The notes beneath the pieces are model-generated. The model searched no databases. It saw only the letters and a program-made list of their open reading frames with translations, and was not told where the DNA came from. Positions 52,030-59,728 of a stretch of DNA of 64,000 bases are shown here, in pieces (the stretch's first letter is position 1; each line of letters opens with the position of its first letter). The position numbers and the translations under genes are program-made. The DNA lies in assembly GCF_046156265.1 (NCBI RefSeq), contig NZ_JAWDIR010000003.1, positions 102,315 through 166,314 of the forward strand. The letters run 5' to 3'. Source of the DNA: CAMDHY01 sp046156265 (GTDB lineage Bacteria > Pseudomonadota > Alphaproteobacteria > Rhizobiales > Segnochrobactraceae).

Positions 52030-52647
52030 CTAGCGGCCCGCCGCCGCCGCGCGCAGGCGCTGGAAGTCCGTCGGCTTCGCCGGCCGCTCGACGATGATGT
52101 TGCGACGCGGGTCGAAGAGGGCGTAGCCGTCCTTGCCGACCCGCTCGCCCCAGCCATCGGCATAGCGCACCTCGATGGTGTCGCCGCGCGTCGAGGCCCA
52201 GACCACGCGGCCGCGGCCCTTCAGCGTGTCGAGGAACCGGTCGACGACCGTCCGGCTCTTGCCCTTCTCGACGTGGTCGTCGTCGTCGCTGCCGCGCCCG
52301 CGGCCGCGGCCGCGTCCACCGGAATCGTCGCCCGGCCCGTCGTCGCTGCCCCGGCCGCTCTTGCCGCCATCGTCGCCGCCCCGGCCACTGTTGCCGCCGT
52401 CGTCGCCGCCATCGTCACCGCCGTCACCGTCGCCGCCACCGCCCTCGCCTTCACCGCCGCGGGCGTGGGCGATGGATGGGGTGAGGGCGAGGTCCCAGGC
52501 GATCGCCGCCGCCAGCGTGCCGCCGCACAGAAGCATGAGGTGGAGCACGAGCGCCGCCGCCCGCGACGCCGTCGCGCGTCGCCGCGTCGGCCGACGCGTC
52601 GACGCCGGAGGCGACGGTGCGGGAAGGCTCGGCAGGTTGTGCTTCAT
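52030..52647 (-). CDS. Membrane-anchored or exported Gly/Asp-rich protein with conserved C-terminal part
   Basis: Unrecognised protein of 205 residues. A basic Pro/Arg-rich N-terminus (about 30 residues) leads into one hydrophobic helix (about 32-58) that ends with a possible signal-peptidase site (SIAHA before RGGEGEGG). A low-complexity part follows: Gly/Asp repeats such as GGDDGG, then GGRGRGRGRG and DDDD. The last 70 residues look folded (TVVDRFLDTLKGRGRVVWAS, DTIEVRYADGWGERV, GYALFDPRRNIIVERP). It lies just after the two-component genes on the opposite strand, and a CCTTGG palindrome lies 36 bases before its start. Confidence 0.75.
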   Translation of the reverse strand: MKHNLPSLPAPSPPASTRRPTRRRATASRAAALVLHLMLLCGGTLAAAIAWDLALTPSIAHARGGEGEGGGGDGDGGDDGGDDGGNSGRGGDDGGKSGRGSDDGPGDDSGGRGRGRGRGSDDDDHVEKGKSRTVVDRFLDTLKGRGRVVWASTRGDTIEVRYADGWGERVGKDGYALFDPRRNIIVERPAKPTDFQRLRAAAAGR

Positions 52648-52682
52648 GGGCCCCACGTTACGCGGGCTGGCGACCAGCGTCG

Positions 52683-52698
52683 TCGGCCCTTGGTCCGA
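52683..52698. promoter_or_regulatory. Palindromic site before the Gly/Asp-rich protein gene
   Basis: TCGGCCC-TT-GGTCCGA differs by one base from the palindrome before the histidine kinase gene (49777). It is 36-51 bases upstream of the minus-strand ATG. Confidence 0.55.
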
Positions 52699-52782
52699 TG
52701 AAGTGCAGGGCGTTGCGTCGCCTGACGGTCCGTCGGCGCGGCCGGCGGGCACGGCGCCCGCCGGCCGCGGGATCGTTACAGA

Positions 52783-53418
52783 CTACTTGCTGCGCGAGCC
52801 GCGATCGTCGCCGCCACGGCCCCGACCCTTGCCACCCTTGTCGTCGCCGCGTGCGTCATCGCCACCGCGGCCCTTGCCGCCCTTGTCGTCGGCCCGCGCG
52901 TCGTCGCCACCGCGGCCACGGCCCTTGCCACCCTTGTCGTCCGCCGACGCATCGTCGTCGCCGCCACGTCCACGGCCGCGCCCGCGACCCTTGCCGCCCT
53001 TGTCGTCGTCGCTGTCGTCGTCGTTGACGCTGTCGTCGTCGTCATCGTCGTTGTTCGAATTGTCGTCGTCCGAGTCGTCGTCATCGGAGTCGTCGTTGTT
53101 GTTGTTTGAATTGTCGTCGTCGTTGTCGTCGGAATCGTCGTCGTTGTCGCTGTTCGAGTCGTCGTCCGAGTCGTCGTCCGAGTCGTCATCGGAATCGTCG
53201 TCGTTCTGGCTGTCGCCGCCGCGACCACGGCCACGACCACGGCCGTGATCGTCGGAATCGTCGCCGCCGCGGCCCTGGCGGGCTTCGGCGGTGCTCTTCG
53301 TGACGACAGGCGCGCCGTCGACGAAGTCGATGGAGACCGGCACGGCGATCAGGCCGAGGGTGAAGACGGCGGCAGCGACACCGGCGTTGAGACGCCGCGA
53401 AAGACGGGAAAGGGTCAT
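52783..53418 (-). CDS. Exported low-complexity Asp/Ser/Asn- and Gly/Arg-repeat protein
   Basis: Unrecognised protein of 211 residues. After a signal-like N-terminus (MTLSRLSRRLNAGVAAAVFTLGLIAV, possible cleavage after STAEA), almost the whole chain is repeats. A strongly acidic block of Asp, Ser and Asn (about residues 70-140, SDDDSDDDS-type) is followed by four degenerate copies of a unit DDKGGKGRGRGGDDAR (about residues 140-205). The acidic block could bind calcium and the basic units anionic polymers; both are guesses. GGAGG lies seven bases before the ATG. It shares an RGRGRGG-rich composition with the neighbouring 52030 gene. Confidence 0.75.
   Translation of the reverse strand: MTLSRLSRRLNAGVAAAVFTLGLIAVPVSIDFVDGAPVVTKSTAEARQGRGGDDSDDHGRGRGRGRGGDSQNDDDSDDDSDDDSDDDSNSDNDDDSDDNDDDNSNNNNDDSDDDDSDDDNSNNDDDDDDSVNDDDSDDDKGGKGRGRGRGRGGDDDASADDKGGKGRGRGGDDARADDKGGKGRGGDDARGDDKGGKGRGRGGDDRGSRSK
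52800..53215. repeat. Low-complexity coding repeats (Asp/Ser/Asn codons and GGKGRG units)
   Basis: Two repeat blocks: trinucleotide-like runs of GTC, GTT and ATC (on the plus strand) from about 53000 to 53215 encoding Asp, Ser and Asn, and longer units containing the CCCTTGTCGTC-like word from about 52820 to 53000 encoding DDKGGKGRG. Such DNA can expand or contract by slippage, so length may vary between strains. Confidence 0.8.
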
Positions 53419-53749
53419 CGGAAACCTCCACAGAGCTGGCGTCCACCGGCTCTGGGTGGACGAGCGGACCGTAGGGGTCGCCGCCGCTGCACTCGATCCG
53501 GCCGAGACCAATGAGGGCCCTCTCCCGCCACCGGTCGGGAAGCGGGGGGACCTTGGTCGGAAGGGAAGGCCGGGCGCGCATGGAGAGACCGCGGACGCGC
53601 CTGACGGCGCGCCCCGGCTCTGAACTGGAGACTCCGCGATCGAGCAGCGCTGAGCGTGCTGACCACGGGACGAGGCTATGCTCGATGGCGCATCAGGCCG
53701 AGGCGCCGGAGGGTCGCCAGGGCATCTCCGGTCAGCCGGACGGTGGCCT
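53419..53749. other. Gene-free interval upstream of the repeat-protein gene
   Basis: No gene is seen over 331 bases. The part upstream of the minus-strand repeat-protein gene holds the third copy of the CCTTGG palindrome (53546-53561). The remainder, up to the stop of the receiver-protein gene, shows nothing recognisable. Confidence 0.5.
53533..53561. promoter_or_regulatory. Palindromic site and half-site before the Asp/Ser-repeat protein gene
   Basis: GGGGACC-TT-GGTCGGA (53546-53561) is a weaker copy of the kinase-promoter palindrome. A GGTCGG half-site at 53533 is 22 bases from the one at 53555, the same spacing as the half-sites at 49785 and 49807. The site is about 130 bases upstream of the ATG. 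Confidence 0.45.
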
Positions 53750-54142
53750 CTACGTCGTCCCGCTCACGGTGTTGAGCAGCATCGATAGCGCGACGACGAC
53801 CTGCGTCGGAACGAAGGGCTTGGCGATCATCACGCTGTTCGGGACGCCCTGCACCGCCCAGGCCTCCTGGGTCTCGCCGCTCACATAGACGACTGGCAGT
53901 GCCGGGTCGCACTCGCGGGCGCTTCGCGCGACCGCCCATCCATCCGGCTCCGAACCAAGGTTGACGTCGGTGACGAGGCCCCGCACCCCGTCGCCCTCCG
54001 CCTCGAGAACGGCAAGCGCCTCGGTTCCGCTCCCCACCTCGCGCACGCTGAAGCCCGCTTCCTCGAGCGCGGACGCGAGCGAGAGCCTGACGACGGCGTC
54101 GTCTTCGACGTAAAGTATGACGCCGACCTGGCCGTCGGACAT
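53750..54142 (-). CDS. Single-domain response regulator (receiver only)
   Basis: Stand-alone receiver of 130 residues, CheY/FixJ-receiver like, with Asp14/Asp15 (VEDD), phosphoacceptor Asp59 in LVTDVNLG, Ser89 in VYVSGE and Lys108 in MIAKPF, so all phosphorylation residues are present. The sequence after the receiver is only about 20 residues, too short for an output domain. Such proteins often relay phosphate in stress or motility circuits. Proximity to the NarL-type pair suggests, but does not show, a connection. The ribosome binding site is poor. Confidence 0.87.
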   Translation of the reverse strand: MSDGQVGVILYVEDDAVVRLSLASALEEAGFSVREVGSGTEALAVLEAEGDGVRGLVTDVNLGSEPDGWAVARSARECDPALPVVYVSGETQEAWAVQGVPNSVMIAKPFVPTQVVVALSMLLNTVSGTT

Positions 54143-54428
54143 TGGAAAACCCCCGTATTGCGGGCGCACCCACCCGAACCGCGGCGAGCGCCGCAACCGC
54201 CAATGCGCTGGCGAGCCGGAGGTTCCGTCCCGATCGAGACAAATTACGAACGCACTGTCTCCGAAACAGGTGCGATCCGGCAACGGGTCCGGGAGTGAGC
54301 GGCCTTTCCCGGGCTGATTTTCAGGCGGTATCGCGCCTGCTAGGATGACACCGGGCCATGGCGTCGCGCGGCCGCCTCGACCCCGACAAGACGACCGCGA
54401 GCCCGCGAACGGCAAGCCCGAGGTGCCG

Positions 54429-54806
54429 ATGTCCCCGTCCGAGACCCGCGATTTTGCCCAACGCCTGATGCGGGAGGTCTGGGAGACCTTCGACCACACG
54501 GCGCTGCCACGCTTCTATCATCCCGACATGGTCGGCCATCACCGCAAGCAGACGCTGACGCTGGAAGACGTGTCGCTGCGGCTGCAGTGGGATGTGCTGA
54601 ACTTCGGCGAGTCGACCTACGAGATCCGCAACCTCGTCGCCGGCGAGGACGAGTTCGCCATCGCCTTCTACTTCACCTGCACGATGATCAAGACGGGCGA
54701 GCGGTTCCGCACCGAGGTGACCTATTTCTACCGCCTGCAGGACGGCAAGGTGGCGGAGTTCTGGCTGCTGAGCGACGGCGACTTCGACTACAAGCAGCGC
54801 CCCTGA
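54429..54806 (+). CDS. NTF2-like (SnoaL-type) domain protein
   Basis: Single NTF2-like domain of 125 residues: helices DFAQRLMREVWETFDHTALPRFYHPDMVGHH, then strands YEIRNLVAGEDEFAIAFYFTCTMI and RFRTEVTYFYRLQDGKVAEFWLLSD. This resembles SnoaL-like polyketide-cyclase fold proteins, but with no proof of enzymatic activity. The ATG at 54429 was chosen because the fold starts there; an upstream in-frame ATG at 54345 would add a Pro/Arg-rich leader. It faces the alpha/beta hydrolase gene, which is convergent. Confidence 0.78.
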   Translation: MSPSETRDFAQRLMREVWETFDHTALPRFYHPDMVGHHRKQTLTLEDVSLRLQWDVLNFGESTYEIRNLVAGEDEFAIAFYFTCTMIKTGERFRTEVTYFYRLQDGKVAEFWLLSDGDFDYKQRP

Positions 54807-54885
54807 GCGGCAACGGCCCCGGCCTCGGGGCGACAGTCGAGGGTCGCCGGCGCGCCGGCGACCCTCCTGTGTCGTTCCGAACGCC

Positions 54886-55827
54886 TCAGCGGCCGAAGTG
54901 CTTGGCGAAGAAGGCGAGGGAGTCGCGCACCGACTGCTGCGCCACCTCGTTCGGGATGTACTTGCCGGTCTCGTCACGCGCCGGGAAGACGAAGCCGTGG
55001 AGCTCGTGATCGTAGCTCTTCCACTCGGCGTCCTTGCCCATCTCGTGCAGCAGGTCGTAGCTGACGCGGAAGATGCCCTGCAGCTCGTCGGTGTCGCGGC
55101 CCTGCACCAGGATCGGCGTCTCGATCGGCGCGATGCGGGCCCGCGCCACGTCCTCGGTGATGCGGGGGCGGACCTTCTCGGGCTCGCGCATCAGCATCTT
55201 CTCGACATTGAGCAGCCCCGTCTCCGGGTTGATCTGGGCGGTCTCGTCCGGGCGCAGGCGGAGGAACTCGTGGGTGGCCGGCTCGCTGGCGATCATCGCC
55301 CGGAAGCCCTTGTATTCGGATGAGATCTTGAAGACCATCTCGCCGGCGTGGCTCGAGCCCATCCAGCCGATGCGGTCGCCGTCGATCTCCGGCAGCGTCT
55401 TCAGGTACTCGGCGATGGCGATGGCGTCCTCGTACTCCATCGGTCCGCGGTTGAGCAGCTGGCGGGTCTGACGGCCGTCGATGACGAGCTTGCCGATGCG
55501 GTCGTAGGCGTAGTCGACCTCGGCCCGGTAACGCAGCCAGGCGACGGCGTAGCCGGCCTCGAGGAAGCGCTCCTGCGTCCAGCTGCGCTGGTTGTTGAAG
55601 AAGCGGAGCAGCTCGAAGCCGCCGCCGCCGTTGCCCGAACCGAACAGCACGATCGGGAACGGTCCCTTCCCTTCCGGCAGCCGCAGCGCCAGGGGGATGT
55701 AGGCACCATCGATCGCCTCGACGAGCATCATCGTCGCCGGGATGGACGAGTCCGGGACCGCTTCGGTCGCGACCACCACCCCCGTGGGGACGCGCTGGAA
55801 ATCCGTCGGGTGCTGCACTTCGGGCAT
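54886..55827 (-). CDS. Alpha/beta hydrolase (dienelactone hydrolase/S9 peptidase-like)
   Basis: Cytosolic alpha/beta hydrolase of 313 residues with no signal peptide. The nucleophile elbow is GWMGSSHAGE (the Ser of GSSHA), the acid is probably the Asp in LVQGRDTDE, and the His is in SYDHELHGFVFP. VLFGSGNGGGG near residue 60 forms the oxyanion loop. The strand order fits the prolyl-oligopeptidase or dienelactone-hydrolase group; the substrate is unknown. GAGGAG lies eight bases before the ATG at 55825-55827, which was chosen over longer frames rich in Arg. Confidence 0.83.
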   Translation of the reverse strand: MPEVQHPTDFQRVPTGVVVATEAVPDSSIPATMMLVEAIDGAYIPLALRLPEGKGPFPIVLFGSGNGGGGFELLRFFNNQRSWTQERFLEAGYAVAWLRYRAEVDYAYDRIGKLVIDGRQTRQLLNRGPMEYEDAIAIAEYLKTLPEIDGDRIGWMGSSHAGEMVFKISSEYKGFRAMIASEPATHEFLRLRPDETAQINPETGLLNVEKMLMREPEKVRPRITEDVARARIAPIETPILVQGRDTDELQGIFRVSYDLLHEMGKDAEWKSYDHELHGFVFPARDETGKYIPNEVAQQSVRDSLAFFAKHFGR

Positions 55828-55969
55828 GGGCCGTCTCCTCCGCATCGGCTTTTGGAGAGCGAGCATAGCCGCCGCCACGGCGCGTGCAAGAGCGCCCTGG
55901 CGTCGACTTGATGACAGCCGTGTATATTTCCGGCGCCGGACAGTGACTGCCGGCGCCGCGCCGCGTCCG

Positions 55970-56440
55970 CTACTGCACGGTGAAGGTGTAACCCATGATC
56001 GTGTAGATCGGCCGGCAGCTGTCGCCGTGGCCCGGCAGGCGCCAGGTGCTGACGATCTGCACCTGCTCGCCGGGCCCGAACGTCGGCCCGCTCTGGAAGC
56101 TGAGCGGGAGGGTCGAGTTCGGCTGCAGCCGGATCTCGTAGGTGCCGCCGATGGTGATGTCGCAGAACGCGTTCGTGTAGCTCGTCAGAATGAGGTCGGT
56201 GATGCGGAAGCTGCGGTTCGCCGGCACCGTGTAGACAATGGCGGACTCGATCGGCTCGTCGCTGAACTGGCCGGTGAACATCATCGTCCGGCGATGCAGT
56301 TCCTTCGTATCGGACGCCGCGGTCTGCGCCGCCGCAGGGTCGACCAACGCGGTGGCGAGTACCAGTGCACCCGCCACCAGTCCGGCCGCCACGGACGGAA
56401 AACGCCGCTGGCCGTCGTTCAGGATCGCAATCGTCTTCAT
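55970..56440 (-). CDS. Exported protein of unknown function, 156 residues
   Basis: I do not recognise it. A somewhat long signal peptide (hydrophobic core VAAGLVAGALVLATALV, cleavage likely after DPAAA) leads to a mature part rich in beta-strand-forming residues: AIVYTVPANRSFRITDLILTS, YEIRLQPNSTLPLSFQSG, EQVQIVSTWRLPG and YTIMGYTFTV. Two cysteines (AFCDI and DSCRPI) may form a disulfide. It looks like a small periplasmic beta-sandwich. It is alone on its strand, with 140 bases between it and the hydrolase gene. Confidence 0.75.
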   Translation of the reverse strand: MKTIAILNDGQRRFPSVAAGLVAGALVLATALVDPAAAQTAASDTKELHRRTMMFTGQFSDEPIESAIVYTVPANRSFRITDLILTSYTNAFCDITIGGTYEIRLQPNSTLPLSFQSGPTFGPGEQVQIVSTWRLPGHGDSCRPIYTIMGYTFTVQ

Positions 56441-56918
56441 GGCAACACTCTCCTACGCGGGAAGAACCGGCCGCGGTGCGCAGGGGGGAGGCGCGCACCG
56501 CGGCCGACGACACACGGGTGTCGCCAGAACCAGGGCGCGGATCGCGCGGAAGGGAACGGCCGGAGAGGACGGCCCGGGCGCACGACGACGCACCGCAGTT
56601 CGGCGGCGTCCGTCGCACCAGGCCGGATGAACTGCCCGACTTGGCGGGCCCACGTACATCTGGAGCAACCGAACCATACCTCAGGGTTGCAGCCACAGAC
56701 ACCGGCATGGCGTTCAAGCTGTCGTGTGCGGGGAGCCTCGCGCGAAGCTGGCATGCAGGAATTCCAACAGCGTATGCCGAAGCCTGGCGTTTCGGCGCTC
56801 CCTCGCGTTGTCAGACGGCCGACGTTCGCCTAAGACGAACGGGCGCGTGACGCCCTCGAACCGGTGTCGCGGACGCTTGCCGACGACCGCCGAACACAGC
56901 ACCTCCCGGGGGCCCTTC
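56441..56918. other. Gene-free interval before the GntR regulator gene
   Basis: Nothing convincing is seen over about 480 bases. In-frame extensions of the GntR gene reach into it but look unlike protein (Arg- and Ser-rich), so they were rejected. It must hold the divergent promoters of the exported protein gene and the regulator gene, which I cannot locate. Confidence 0.4.
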
Positions 56919-57608
56919 TTGTCCATCGCCGAAGAGACGCCGCTGCGACAGCCCTTCGTCTCGCGCTCGTCGGAGATCGTCGAGGCACTGGAAGACTCGA
57001 TCCTGAGGGGCGAGCGCCGGCCGGGCGACCGGCTCGACGAACGCCATCTGGCCGAGGAATTCGGCGTCTCCCGCACGCCCATCCGCGAGGCACTGCAACG
57101 GCTGGTGGCGAGCGGGCTCGTCAGTGTCCGCGGCCGCAGCGGCGCCATGGTCGCCGAGCTCGAGCCGGCGGACCTGCTCGATGCCTTTTCCGTCGTCGCA
57201 GAGCTCGAGGCACTGGCGGCGGGGCTCGCCGCGCGCCGCAGCCGGCCTGACGACCACGCCCGCCTGGCGGCCCTGCACGAGCGCTGCTCGGAGACCGCGG
57301 CGAGCGGCGCGGTGCCCGCCTTCTTCCTCGCCAACAACGCCTTCCACCACGAGATCGCCCAGGCGAGCCGCAACAAGGTGCTGCAGGCGCAGTTGCGCGC
57401 CGTGACGCTGAAGACGGCGCCCTACCGCCACCACGTCACCTATCGCCCCGGCCGGATGCTCTCCTCGATTCCCGAGCACGCCGAGATCCTCGCCGCGATC
57501 GTCGCCGGCGAGGCGGCCCGCGCCAGCGCCCTGATGCGCTCGCACGTCGCGCTGCTCGGCGAGGACGTCACCGATTTCCTGCACGCCGTCCACCGCCGCT
57601 CGGCCTGA
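56919..57608 (+). CDS. GntR-family (FCD domain) transcriptional regulator
   Basis: Repressor of about 229 residues. The winged helix covers about residues 13-75 (SEIVEALEDSILRGERRPGDRLDERHLAEEFGVSRTPIREALQRL) and the FCD ligand-binding domain about 90-220, with probable metal or ligand histidines (FFLANNAFHHEIAQAS, EHAEILAAI). The start is uncertain: the TTG at 56919 gives a family-typical length, while a GTG at 56848 would add 24 residues. It is transcribed toward the ABC importer operon, and a dyad that could be its operator lies at 57747-57779. Confidence 0.87.
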   Translation: MSIAEETPLRQPFVSRSSEIVEALEDSILRGERRPGDRLDERHLAEEFGVSRTPIREALQRLVASGLVSVRGRSGAMVAELEPADLLDAFSVVAELEALAAGLAARRSRPDDHARLAALHERCSETAASGAVPAFFLANNAFHHEIAQASRNKVLQAQLRAVTLKTAPYRHHVTYRPGRMLSSIPEHAEILAAIVAGEAARASALMRSHVALLGEDVTDFLHAVHRRSA

Positions 57609-57715
57609 GGGCTCGCACGCGGGGTACCGCCGCCGAGGCCGGGGCCGCGGGGCGCGCCTCCTCGCCAGCGGCACCGCTCCGCAGGTTCGGGCTCCTGCGG
57701 CACCGCACGCGCCGT

Positions 57716-57779
57716 TTGACGCCTCCGGAAACTGCTGTTAGCGTTCCTGGCATACAAGACGTGAATAAACGCATGCCAG
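57716..57779 (+). promoter_or_regulatory. ABC-operon promoter with candidate GntR operator
   Basis: A -35-like TTGACG lies at 57716-57721, with TTAGCG about 16 bases on as a poor -10. Just downstream is a dyad, CTGGCAT (57747-57753) and ATGCCAG (57773-57779), which would overlap the transcription start, about 100 bases before the binding-protein start. This placement suits repression by the adjacent GntR protein. Confidence 0.5.
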
Positions 57780-57875
57780 AGCCGGGAACACAGCGTACGC
57801 GGTGCCGCCGACGACGGAATGACGTCGTCTGACTGGGAGCCGGTGCCGCGACGCCAAGCATTCGGAGCCGTCCCC

Positions 57876-58883
57876 ATGCTGAACCGCCGCACCCTCCTGC
57901 AGTCCACCGCCGCCGCCGGCCTCGCGCTGCCGTTCGCCGGTCTGGGCTTCTCCACCGCCTTCGCCGCCACGCCGGTCACCGTCGCCGAGAGCGAAGGCCA
58001 CGGCTGGACGGTCGTCTACGTCGCCGACGCGGCGAAGCTGTGGGCGCCGAACGGCCTCGATGTCTCGGTGGCGAAGTTCACCGCCGGCCGCCTCGCCCTC
58101 GACGCGGTGCTGAGCGAAAGCGCCAGCTTCTGCACCACCACCCAGAGCCCGACCCTGCTCGCCGCCCTGCGCGGGCTGAAGCCGCGCATCGTCGCCGACT
58201 TCAGCCGCTCGGCGAAGGAGATGCTCGTCGCCGCCAGCAAGAAGTCGGGCGTCGAGACGCCGGCCGACCTCAAGGGCAAGAAGATCGCCACCCGCATCGG
58301 CTCGAGCGGCCACTTCTTCCTGAACCAGTGGCTGAAGCTGCATGGTCTCACCCTCGCCGACGTCGAGGTCGTCAACATGGCCGGCCCGGAGATGGTCGCC
58401 GCCACGGTTCGCGGCGACGTCAACGCTTTCGCCTGGGACTGGCTGTCGGCGATCGCGGCCCAGCGCCAGGGCGGCGACGACATCATCATCCTGCCGCGCG
58501 AGGGCATCGAGGACATCTGGCGCTCGCACCTCATCTTCGTCGCCAACGAGGACACGGTGACGAAGTCCCCCGAACTCGTCGAAGCCGCCGTGAAGACGCT
58601 CTTCGAGTCCGAGGCGTTCATCCAGTCGAATCCCGCTGAGGCGCTGAAATATGTCGCCGAGCGCACAGCGACGTCCGAGGACGACACCCAGAAGGGCATC
58701 GAGCTCCTCGACATCAAGGTACAGCTCGACAAGCAGATCGTCGACGTGATGGTCGCGGAGGCCGAGTGGGCGATCGAGCAGAAGATCGCCGAGCCCTACA
58801 GCGGCGACCTGCGCGCCCTGTTCTCCAGCCTGATCTACCCCGACGCCATGCAGAAGCTTCGCCCCGACCGGGTCTCGCTCTGA
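57876..58883 (+). CDS. ABC transporter substrate-binding protein (NrtA/TauA/SsuA-like)
   Basis: Exported binding protein of 335 residues. The N-terminus MLNRRTLLQSTAAAGLALPFAGLGFSTAFA, given here in pieces as NRRTLLQ and LALPFAG, has a twin-arginine-like signal. The mature part has the NMT1/ThiY-like or SsuA-like fold: VYVADAAKLWAPNGLDV, TADL-like ETPADLKGKKIATRIGSSG, and VVNMAGPEMVAATVRGDVNAF. Ligands of this group include sulfonates, nitrate and pyrimidine derivatives; the ligand here is unknown. The ATG at 57876 begins the signal peptide. The ATPase gene starts two bases after its stop. Confidence 0.88.
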   Translation: MLNRRTLLQSTAAAGLALPFAGLGFSTAFAATPVTVAESEGHGWTVVYVADAAKLWAPNGLDVSVAKFTAGRLALDAVLSESASFCTTTQSPTLLAALRGLKPRIVADFSRSAKEMLVAASKKSGVETPADLKGKKIATRIGSSGHFFLNQWLKLHGLTLADVEVVNMAGPEMVAATVRGDVNAFAWDWLSAIAAQRQGGDDIIILPREGIEDIWRSHLIFVANEDTVTKSPELVEAAVKTLFESEAFIQSNPAEALKYVAERTATSEDDTQKGIELLDIKVQLDKQIVDVMVAEAEWAIEQKIAEPYSGDLRALFSSLIYPDAMQKLRPDRVSL

Positions 58884-58885
58884 GC

Positions 58886-59728
58886 ATGGCGGGCTTTCCC
58901 GAACGGGCCGTCGCGGCCCGCGACGGAGCAGGCCTCGCCGATCGCACCGGGACGGCGGCAACCGCCGCCGTCTCGGTCGACGGCGTCTCCAAGCTCTACG
59001 CCACCGCCGACGGCGACCCGACCTGGGCACTCCTCAACGTCTCGCTCGACATCCGTCCGGGCGAGTTTCTCTGTGCCATCGGCCCGAGCGGCTGCGGCAA
59101 GACCACCCTTCTCAACATGATCGCCGGCTTCATCGGCCCGACGCGCGGCACCCTGTCGTTCTACGGCACGCCGATCGCCGGGCCGGCGCCGGACCGCGGC
59201 GTCGTCTTCCAGGAATACGCGCTGTTTCCCTGGCTGACGGCGCGCAAGAACGTCGAGTTCGGCCTGAAGATGCAGGGCGTCGGCCGCGCCGAGCGCCGCG
59301 AACGGGCGTCGGAGATCCTCGCGAGCGTCGGTCTCGCGGCCGCGGCCGAGCGCTACCCGTTCGAACTGTCCGGTGGCATGCGCCAGCGCGTCGCCGTCGC
59401 CCGCGCCCTCGTCAACAAGCCGCGCATCCTCCTGATGGACGAGCCCTTCGCCGCCGTCGACGCGATGACGCGCGTGACGCTGCAAACCGAGCTCCTGCGC
59501 ATCTGGGAGGCGTTCGGGCTGACGATCTTCTTCATCACCCACAACATCGAGGAATCGGTTTTCCTCGGCGACCGCATCGTCGTCATGGCCCCCTCGCCGG
59601 GCCGCATCGAGACGATCGTCGAAAACCACCTGCCGCGACCGCGCGACCGGACCAGTGCCGCCTTCGGCGAGCTCTACGCCGCCGTCAACGGCGCCTTCCA
59701 CACCATGACGTCGGGAGGGGCCCCGTGA
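58886..59728 (+). CDS. ABC transporter ATP-binding protein
   Basis: Nucleotide-binding subunit of 280 residues of the SsuB/TauB group. Walker A is GPSGCGKTTLL, the Q-loop is VFQEYALFPWLT, the signature is LSGGMRQRVAVARAL, Walker B is ILLMDEPFAAVD and the switch His is in FFITHNIEE. About 28 non-conserved residues precede the domain. The ATG at 58886 lies just after the binding-protein stop, and the permease gene overlaps its end by four bases (GTGA). Confidence 0.92.
   Translation: MAGFPERAVAARDGAGLADRTGTAATAAVSVDGVSKLYATADGDPTWALLNVSLDIRPGEFLCAIGPSGCGKTTLLNMIAGFIGPTRGTLSFYGTPIAGPAPDRGVVFQEYALFPWLTARKNVEFGLKMQGVGRAERRERASEILASVGLAAAAERYPFELSGGMRQRVAVARALVNKPRILLMDEPFAAVDAMTRVTLQTELLRIWEAFGLTIFFITHNIEESVFLGDRIVVMAPSPGRIETIVENHLPRPRDRTSAAFGELYAAVNGAFHTMTSGGAP

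Noticed and set aside
52800..53215. CRISPR-like array
   Set aside because: The repeats are short, contiguous, in frame and translated as acidic and GGKGRG units, with no spacers or cas genes.
56724..56918. N-terminal extension of the GntR regulator from an ATG at 56724
   Set aside because: The added 65 residues are Arg/Ser/Cys-rich, unlike the family, and would make the regulator unusually long.
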